From positions 1-27,907 of the forward strand of contig JBMLOR010000201.1 in assembly GCA_049242865.1 (NCBI GenBank): a stretch of DNA of 27,907 nt, given 5' to 3'. Each line of letters starts with the position of its first letter. The first letter of the stretch is position 1. Source of the DNA: CAIVPM01 sp049242865. Lineage in GTDB: Bacteria > Bacteroidota > Bacteroidia > Chitinophagales > Chitinophagaceae. Both the position numbers and the translations under genes were made by a program. This document shows positions 23,919 to 27,907 of this stretch, in pieces. The notes beneath the pieces were generated by a model. That model worked only from the letters and a program-made list of their open reading frames with translations, did no database searches and was not told the DNA's origin.

Positions 23919-24000
23919 AGCCACAAAGTCACTAAAACACCAAGTTGTATAATTCCTTTTTGGGAAAAAATACACTTTGTTTCTTTGTGCCTTTGTGGCT
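23919..24000. repeat. Imperfect CACAAAG inverted repeat between eno and the septum gene
   Basis: Arms of 26 bp (23919-23944 and 23975-24000) pair at 21 positions; the outer ten, AGCCACAAAG and CTTTGTGGCT, are perfect. The inner part has a small TTCC/GGAA stem. It may act as the eno terminator or a processing hairpin. The wording resembles the CAAAG-rich start of the 219-bp duplication near 17.7 kb. Confidence 0.7.
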
Positions 24001-24010
24001 TACTAAAATT

Positions 24011-24301
24011 ATGAAAAAAGCATTATCAATTATTACCAATAAATACTTCATAGCTCCAGCATTTATGTTGGTTTGGCTTTGTTTTTTTGACGATGCTACA
24101 TTACTTACACAAAATGATAGACTAAACCAACTTAAAAATTTAGAAAAGAAAAAAGCTTACTATCAAAAAGAAATTATACAAGCCGAGTTAGAACTAAAAG
24201 CTATTGAACAAAGCAATGAAGCCATTGAGAAATTTGCCAGAGAAAAATATTTGATGAAAAAGCCAGGTGAAGATATTTTTATACTTGTTCCTAACAAATA
24301 G
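24011..24301 (+). CDS. Septum formation initiator, DivIC/FtsB-like
   Basis: Small bitopic division protein of 96 residues. It has a short cytoplasmic tail, one transmembrane helix (about 11-27), a coiled coil (about 35-75) and the conserved end EKFAREKYLMKKPGEDIFIL, which corresponds to the LARERYGMVKPGE motif of DivIC/FtsB. Such proteins form the FtsQ-FtsL-FtsB type complex that activates septal wall synthesis. The frame runs upstream to a TTG at 23945, but those 22 residues lie in the hairpin repeat; the ATG at 24011 gives the normal N-terminus. It is 23 bp from the next gene. Confidence 0.87.
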   Translation: MKKALSIITNKYFIAPAFMLVWLCFFDDATLLTQNDRLNQLKNLEKKKAYYQKEIIQAELELKAIEQSNEAIEKFAREKYLMKKPGEDIFILVPNK

Positions 24302-24324
24302 TAATCAACTTGTAATTAGTTTTT

Positions 24325-24723
24325 ATGATAGTGTATAAATCTAAAGTTGGTGTTGAGTTGGTTTTGCCCATTGCTTTAATTCTTTTGCCTATTACATTAT
24401 TATTTGCGTTTTATAAAATATGGTTTGCACTAGGGTTATTGCTAGTAGTGAATGGCTTTGTATTACACTTATTTTTAAATACAAATTATACTATAAAAGA
24501 TAATTTGCTGTTTATAAAATCTGGATTTTTTAATTATAAACCCATTCAAATTTCCAGTATTAAAAAAATTGTAAACACCAACAACCCAATAAGCTCACCA
24601 GCAACATCACTAAAACGAATTTTAATTACGTACAATAAATTTGATAGCATTATTATTTCTCCAAAAAATAAAGATGCATTTATTGCCGAGCTCTTGAAAA
24701 TAAATCCAAAAATTACTTTGTAA
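24325..24723 (+). CDS. Small PH-like domain membrane protein
   Basis: A 132-residue protein with two transmembrane helices at the N-terminus (about 10-27 and 33-50), then a soluble domain of about 80 residues with the order YTIKDNLLFIKSG, ISSIKKIVNTNNP and SLKRILITYNKFDSIIISP. This is the bacterial PH-like fold (DUF1200/bPH type), often ending with a short helix ahead of the C-terminus as here (KDAFIAELLKINP). Its function is not known. It lies 23 bp after the septum gene on the same strand and is probably co-transcribed. It is convergent with the DUF1761 gene, 17 bp away, with no visible terminator between them. Confidence 0.8.
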   Translation: MIVYKSKVGVELVLPIALILLPITLLFAFYKIWFALGLLLVVNGFVLHLFLNTNYTIKDNLLFIKSGFFNYKPIQISSIKKIVNTNNPISSPATSLKRILITYNKFDSIIISPKNKDAFIAELLKINPKITL

Positions 24724-24740
24724 ACTTTTCTTTTAATTAT

Positions 24741-25175
24741 CTACTTCCAAGCAGCTAAAATTGCACCTGCAATGCCAAGTCCAATTGTTTGATACAAACA
24801 ATCAATTATATACAACATTATTGGCTTACGTGTGTAAACATAATTAATACTTATAGCGGTTGTGGCAAAAAACAAACCAACTGCTAAGCCAAGTTTTAAT
24901 CCCATTTGCCAATTTGCAATTTGTAAATGGTATATTAATGCATCTATACCTACTGTTGCAATAATCATACACACAAAGCTTTTAAAATATAATGCTGGCA
25001 CACCTTTTTGGTTGTTAGGGTTGCTCATATCAATAGCGTTTAATTTCATCCATTGCTTACCAAATAATACAGTATACCAAATTGCACCTAAGGCAAAATA
25101 TGCTAATGCTGCTACCAAAATGTGCAGCCATTGATGATGATGTAAATATTCCATATTAATTAATTTTAGTAGCAT
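24741..25175 (-). CDS. DUF1761 membrane protein
   Basis: A 144-residue protein with four predicted transmembrane helices (about 17-37, 63-84, 92-111 and 118-142). The motif LVAALAYFALGAIWYTVLFGKQW near the N-terminus (long form: residues 20-42) is typical of DUF1761, a family of unknown function. Two ATG starts are possible, at 25175 and 25154; the second (MEYLHHHQW) puts the first helix closer to the N-terminus, as is usual. It is divergent from the MOSC gene across 178 bp. Confidence 0.8.
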   Translation of the reverse strand: MLLKLINMEYLHHHQWLHILVAALAYFALGAIWYTVLFGKQWMKLNAIDMSNPNNQKGVPALYFKSFVCMIIATVGIDALIYHLQIANWQMGLKLGLAVGLFFATTAISINYVYTRKPIMLYIIDCLYQTIGLGIAGAILAAWK

Positions 25176-25272
25176 AAAGGAAAGAATTTTTTACAAGATG
25201 TCAAAAATCTAACCCCAAAAAACAATTTTTAATACTAAAGGCAAAATCTGTAAAAGTAAATTTTTAGAGAAA

Positions 25273-25290
25273 GTTTAGCAAATACTAAAC
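25273..25290. promoter_or_regulatory. Palindrome upstream of the MOSC gene
   Basis: GTTTAG (25273-25278), six bases, CTAAAC (25285-25290): a perfect 6-6-6 palindrome ending 13 bp before a -7 box. Its position suggests an operator for a dimeric repressor, but no regulator gene is nearby. Confidence 0.3.
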
Positions 25291-25303
25291 GTTATACAAA
25301 GAT

Positions 25304-25311
25304 TAATTTTG
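25304..25311 (+). promoter_or_regulatory. -7 box for the MOSC gene
   Basis: TAATTTTG matches TAnnTTTG and lies 42 bp before the ATG at 25354. No TTTG is seen at the -33 distance; the palindrome lies there instead. Confidence 0.4.
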
Positions 25312-25353
25312 TAACTAGTATTGCTTTACTTTACAGCTTATTAAAGCGTACCT

Positions 25354-25986
25354 ATGCAAGTTTTATCTGTAAACATTGGCAAAACCAAAAGCTATAAATA
25401 CAAAAATCAAACAATTAAAACAGCTTTTTGTAAAGAGCCAACTACCGCAAAAACTTCAGTTCATTTTTTAGGATTAGAAGGAGACGAGCAAACCAATAAA
25501 AAATATCATGGCGGCATCACCAAGGCTGTTTATGCTTACGACAATAGCAATTACCACCATTGGAAAACTATATTACCAGCATACGAATTTGTACCAGGAA
25601 ATTTTGGTGAAAACTTAGTTACTAATGGCTTAAAAGATGAAGATGCTTTAATTGGCAATATTTACAAAATAGGTACAACCTTGCTACAAGTTATAGAACC
25701 AAGATTTCCTTGTAACAGATTAAACTTTAGGTTTAACAATCCTAAAATGGTTCAACTTTTTGCAGCACAAGCTCGCTATGGTATTTACTTTAAGGTTATT
25801 AAAGAAGGTCATTTACAAGTTAACGACACTATAACTCTTTACGAAAAAAGTAATAGTAAAGTTTCTATACAAAACATAGCAACGCAGTTTATTACAAAAG
25901 CAAAAAACTTAGATGTAATAAACGAAATTATTGCTGAGCCATTATTACCTCAAGCTGTTAAAGATAAGTTTCTAAAATTTGTGTAA
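25354..25986 (+). CDS. MOSC domain protein (YiiM-like)
   Basis: A 210-residue protein of the MOSC family, related to molybdenum cofactor sulfurase C-terminal domains and the YiiM proteins. Visible landmarks are LGLEGDEQTN (39-48), KYHGGITKAVYAY (50-62), PGNFGENL (81-88) and the conserved cysteine Cys120 in EPRFPCNRLN, which in the family binds Moco or transfers sulfur. A C-terminal helical tail (about 170-210) resembles the 3-alpha domain that often follows. It probably handles N-hydroxylated compounds or Moco-dependent chemistry, but the substrate is not known. It is convergent with the EVE gene, whose stop lies one base away. Confidence 0.88.
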   Translation: MQVLSVNIGKTKSYKYKNQTIKTAFCKEPTTAKTSVHFLGLEGDEQTNKKYHGGITKAVYAYDNSNYHHWKTILPAYEFVPGNFGENLVTNGLKDEDALIGNIYKIGTTLLQVIEPRFPCNRLNFRFNNPKMVQLFAAQARYGIYFKVIKEGHLQVNDTITLYEKSNSKVSIQNIATQFITKAKNLDVINEIIAEPLLPQAVKDKFLKFV

Positions 25987-25987
25987 T

Positions 25988-26390
25988 TTATTTTTCGCCT
26001 GCCATTTCCATTACAATTTCCCATTCATCAGGAGTAACAGGTTGTACACTTAATCTTCCTAAACGTACCAAAGCCATTTGCTGCAAGGCTGTATTGGCTT
26101 TTATTTGAGCTAATGAAACTGGTTTTTTTAATTTTTTATAAGGTGCTACATCTACCACAACCCAAGCTGTATCTTCGGTTGTAGGATCTTGATAAAATTC
26201 TTTCACCACTTTTGCAATACCAACAATTTCTAACCCCTCGTTACTATGATACCAAAAAAGCAAATCGCCTTTTTTCATAGCTTTTAAGTTGTTGCGAGCA
26301 GCATAGTTGCGTACACCATCCCAAAAAGTTTTTTTATCTTTTTCAAATTGGTCCCAACTGTATTTAAATGGTTCCGATTTTATAAGCCAG
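25988..26390 (-). CDS. EVE-domain protein (N-terminus in gap)
   Basis: The visible 133 residues make up nearly all of an EVE domain, a PUA-like fold that reads modified bases in DNA or RNA. The start WLIKSEPFKYSWDQF is diagnostic, followed by WDGVRNYAARNNLKAMKKGDLLFWYHS and the ending LVRLGRLSVQPV. Full-length members usually start two or three residues before WLIKSEP (for example MxYW), so only about three codons are lost in the 100-N gap; the base at 26390 fits a preceding TAC. The gene follows the LutA-like gene on the same strand. An apparently longer frame across the gap is false. Confidence 0.88.
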
Positions 26391-26490
26391 NNNNNNNNNN
26401 NNNNNNNNNNNNNNNNNNNNNNNNNNNNNNNNNNNNNNNNNNNNNNNNNNNNNNNNNNNNNNNNNNNNNNNNNNNNNNNNNNNNNNNNNN
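26391..26490. other. Assembly gap (100 N) between the LutA-like and EVE genes
   Basis: Exactly 100 N. The protein ends on both sides are nearly complete, so the true gap is probably short. Confidence 0.97.
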
Positions 26491-27215
26491 TAATACCCCA
26501 TAGCCAACACATCAGCCAAATGTAAAACCTGAATATGCTCTTTATTAAACTTAGCACATCCATCTAAATGCATTAAGCAGCTCATGTCTGTACTAATTAT
26601 TGCATCAGCTGTAGTGGCTTTTGCATTGGTGATTTTTTGGTCGCCCATAGCTATACTTATGGGTTCAAATTTCACAGCAAAACTTCCACCAAAACCACAA
26701 CAAGTTTCTACATCATTCATTTCAACCAATTCTAAGCCTTGTACTTGCTGCAACAGTAATCTAGGCTCTTGCTTAATTTTACATTCACGCAAAGCAGCAC
26801 AGCTATCGTGGTAGGTTGCTTTTATGTTGCAACTTGCACCAACATTTGTAGTTTTTAGCACATTAACAATAAAGTCGCTCAGCTCAAAAGTTCTGTTGCC
26901 TAAAGCTTTAATATCGGATAAGTTGGTACTATTTTCAAATAACTTAGGATAATAGTTTCGTACAAAACCCACACAACTAGCACTTGGGGCAACAATATAA
27001 TCGGCACCACTAAAATCTTTACAAAATTTACCACATACATCTTTTGCTTCGCCCCAAAAACCTGCATTATAAGCAGGCTGTCCACAACAAGTTTGATTAG
27101 CATTGTAGGTAACGGTACAGCCTAATTTTTCTAAAACTTTTACCATATTAAATCCAACATTTGGGTATAGTTGATCAATAAAACATGGTATAAATAATTG
27201 AACGTTAATTGCCAT
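26491..27215 (-). CDS. LutA/YkgE-like (Fe-S)-binding protein (3' end in gap)
   Basis: Cysteine-rich protein with 241 visible residues and two CCG domains: Cys11, CCG at 43-45 and Cys81 in the first, Cys139, CCG at 172-174 and Cys213 in the second. These repeats bind Fe-S clusters as in LutA of the LutABC L-lactate oxidising system and in glycolate oxidase GlcF or heterodisulfide reductase subunits. The end, LHLADVLAMGY, is the usual C-terminus, so very few residues are missing. LutB and LutC are not next to it; the neighbours are the EVE gene and a divergent pcm. It may partner an L-lactate or glycolate dehydrogenase elsewhere. Confidence 0.87.
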
Positions 27216-27337
27216 TAAAAAATATTATGCAGCGAAATTAATACTATGTTGCTAATAGGTGTAATACCATATTAATTTCCACAAAAAAATAGAGAGCAGT
27301 TTAGTGTATATTTTTGAAGCAAAGGATAGATATTGAA

Positions 27338-27907
27338 ATGAGAAAATTTGACGACACATACAGACATAAAGGCCTAAGACAGCAACTTGTAAACGAACTA
27401 AGAAACCAAAAAGGTATTGTTGATGAAAATGTACTTACAGCCATAAACACCATTCCTCGTCATTTTTTTTTAGATTCAGCATTTGATAATATAGCTTACG
27501 AAGACAGGGCTTTTCCTATTGCAGCCAATCAAACTATTTCACAACCTTACACAGTAGCTTTTCAGTCTCAGTTATTACAAATAAAACGAGGCGAAAAGGT
27601 TTTAGAAATTGGAACAGGCAGCCTTTACCAAGCCATTGTGCTAGCAGAAATGGGTGCTATGGTTTATACAATTGAAAGGCAAAAAGAGTTGTACGATTTA
27701 CAAAAGCAAAATCCATTACTCAAAAAATATCCCAACATTAAAACATTTTATAGAGATGGATTTTTAGGACATCCTGCATTTGCCCCTTTCGATAAAATAA
27801 TTATTACAGCTGCTGCACCAAACATTCCTGAAGCACTAGTAAATCAATTAAAAGTAAATGGCTTAATGGTTATTCCTTTAGACGAAGAAGGAGGAAAACA
27901 ACGCATG
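27338..27907 (+). CDS. pcm: Protein-L-isoaspartate O-methyltransferase (partial, C-terminus off window)
   Basis: An open frame of 190 codons from the ATG at 27338 to the right edge. It methylates isoaspartyl residues with SAM so that they can revert to aspartate. Family landmarks: IPRHFFLDSAF (39-49), AYEDRAFPI (53-61), QTISQPYTVA (65-74), SAM motif VLEIGTGS (88-95), YTIERQ (110-115) and the late DKIIITAAAPNIP (152-164). Two departures are visible: Leu96 replaces the third glycine of the motif usually read as GTGSGYQ, and PIAANQTISQPY replaces the more usual PIGxGQTISQPY. About 25 C-terminal residues are probably missing. It is divergent from the LutA-like gene; TATTTTTG at 27309-27316 is a possible -7 box. 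Confidence 0.9.
   Translation, partial: MRKFDDTYRHKGLRQQLVNELRNQKGIVDENVLTAINTIPRHFFLDSAFDNIAYEDRAFPIAANQTISQPYTVAFQSQLLQIKRGEKVLEIGTGSLYQAIVLAEMGAMVYTIERQKELYDLQKQNPLLKKYPNIKTFYRDGFLGHPAFAPFDKIIITAAAPNIPEALVNQLKVNGLMVIPLDEEGGKQRM

Noticed and set aside
23945..24010. Extended start of the septum gene at a TTG
   Set aside because: The 22 extra residues are encoded by the hairpin repeat; the ATG at 24011 gives a normal DivIC-like protein.
25988..26563. Single protein spanning the second gap (an N-terminus from beyond the gap joined to EVE)
   Set aside because: The residues beyond the gap come from the LutA-like gene read in another frame; the frame match across 100 N is accidental.

Overview
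The window looks like a chromosomal segment from a low-GC Bacteroidota bacterium, most likely in or near the Chitinophagales. The evidence is a fused MurF-alanine racemase, a fused E1 alpha/beta 2-oxoacid dehydrogenase, a CarboxypepD_reg/plug/beta-barrel outer membrane protein of the large Bacteroidota family, a DUF3857 exported protein, and several promoters of the Bacteroidota form TTTG-N19/20-TAnnTTTG (best at the tRNA-Met, ppiD and eno). No phage, IS, CRISPR, defence or secretion locus was found. Most genes are housekeeping or central metabolism. Two blocks of 100 N mark scaffold joins.

Layout. 1-2025 (minus): the end of an operon, thiolase then a membrane-anchored alpha/beta hydrolase cut by the window edge. 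2074-4503 (minus): murF-alr, divergent from a UbiD-family decarboxylase (4561-6387, plus). 6388-6773: AT-rich spacer with a terminator and short repeats. 6774-9473 (plus): FAH-family hydrolase and fused E1 dehydrogenase. 9583-9656: tRNA-Met(CAU) with its own promoter and terminator. 9848-19029 (minus): ppiD-like foldase, SAM methyltransferase, DUF3857 protein, scpA, fumC and isoaspartyl peptidase/asparaginase. 19108-21939 (minus): outer-membrane beta-barrel protein, whose 5' leader is a 57-bp tandem repeat array interrupted by an assembly gap. 22622-24723 (plus): eno, a DivIC/FtsB-like septum protein and a small PH-like membrane protein. 24741-27215: DUF1761 protein (minus), MOSC protein (plus), EVE-domain protein and LutA-like protein (both minus, separated by the second gap). 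27338-27907 (plus): protein-L-isoaspartate methyltransferase, cut by the window edge.

The genes cover energy and carbon metabolism (enolase, fumarase, E1 of a branched-chain-type dehydrogenase, thiolase, a probable menaquinone-pathway decarboxylase), the envelope (MurF-Alr, PpiD, beta-barrel, DivIC), chromosome segregation (ScpA) and repair or turnover of isoaspartyl damage (Pcm and the isoaspartyl peptidase, about 8 kb apart).

The most unusual sequence lies between genes. (i) The 57-bp array begins exactly at the start codon of the outer-membrane gene, and each unit copies that gene's translation start region plus an 11-codon upstream ORF. (ii) A 219-bp tandem duplication between fumC and the isoaspartyl peptidase includes a decayed copy of the latter's 3' end, with sharply uneven divergence along the unit. 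(iii) Two genes have -7 boxes four bases before the start codon, suggesting leaderless mRNAs. No clearly new multi-gene system was recognised.
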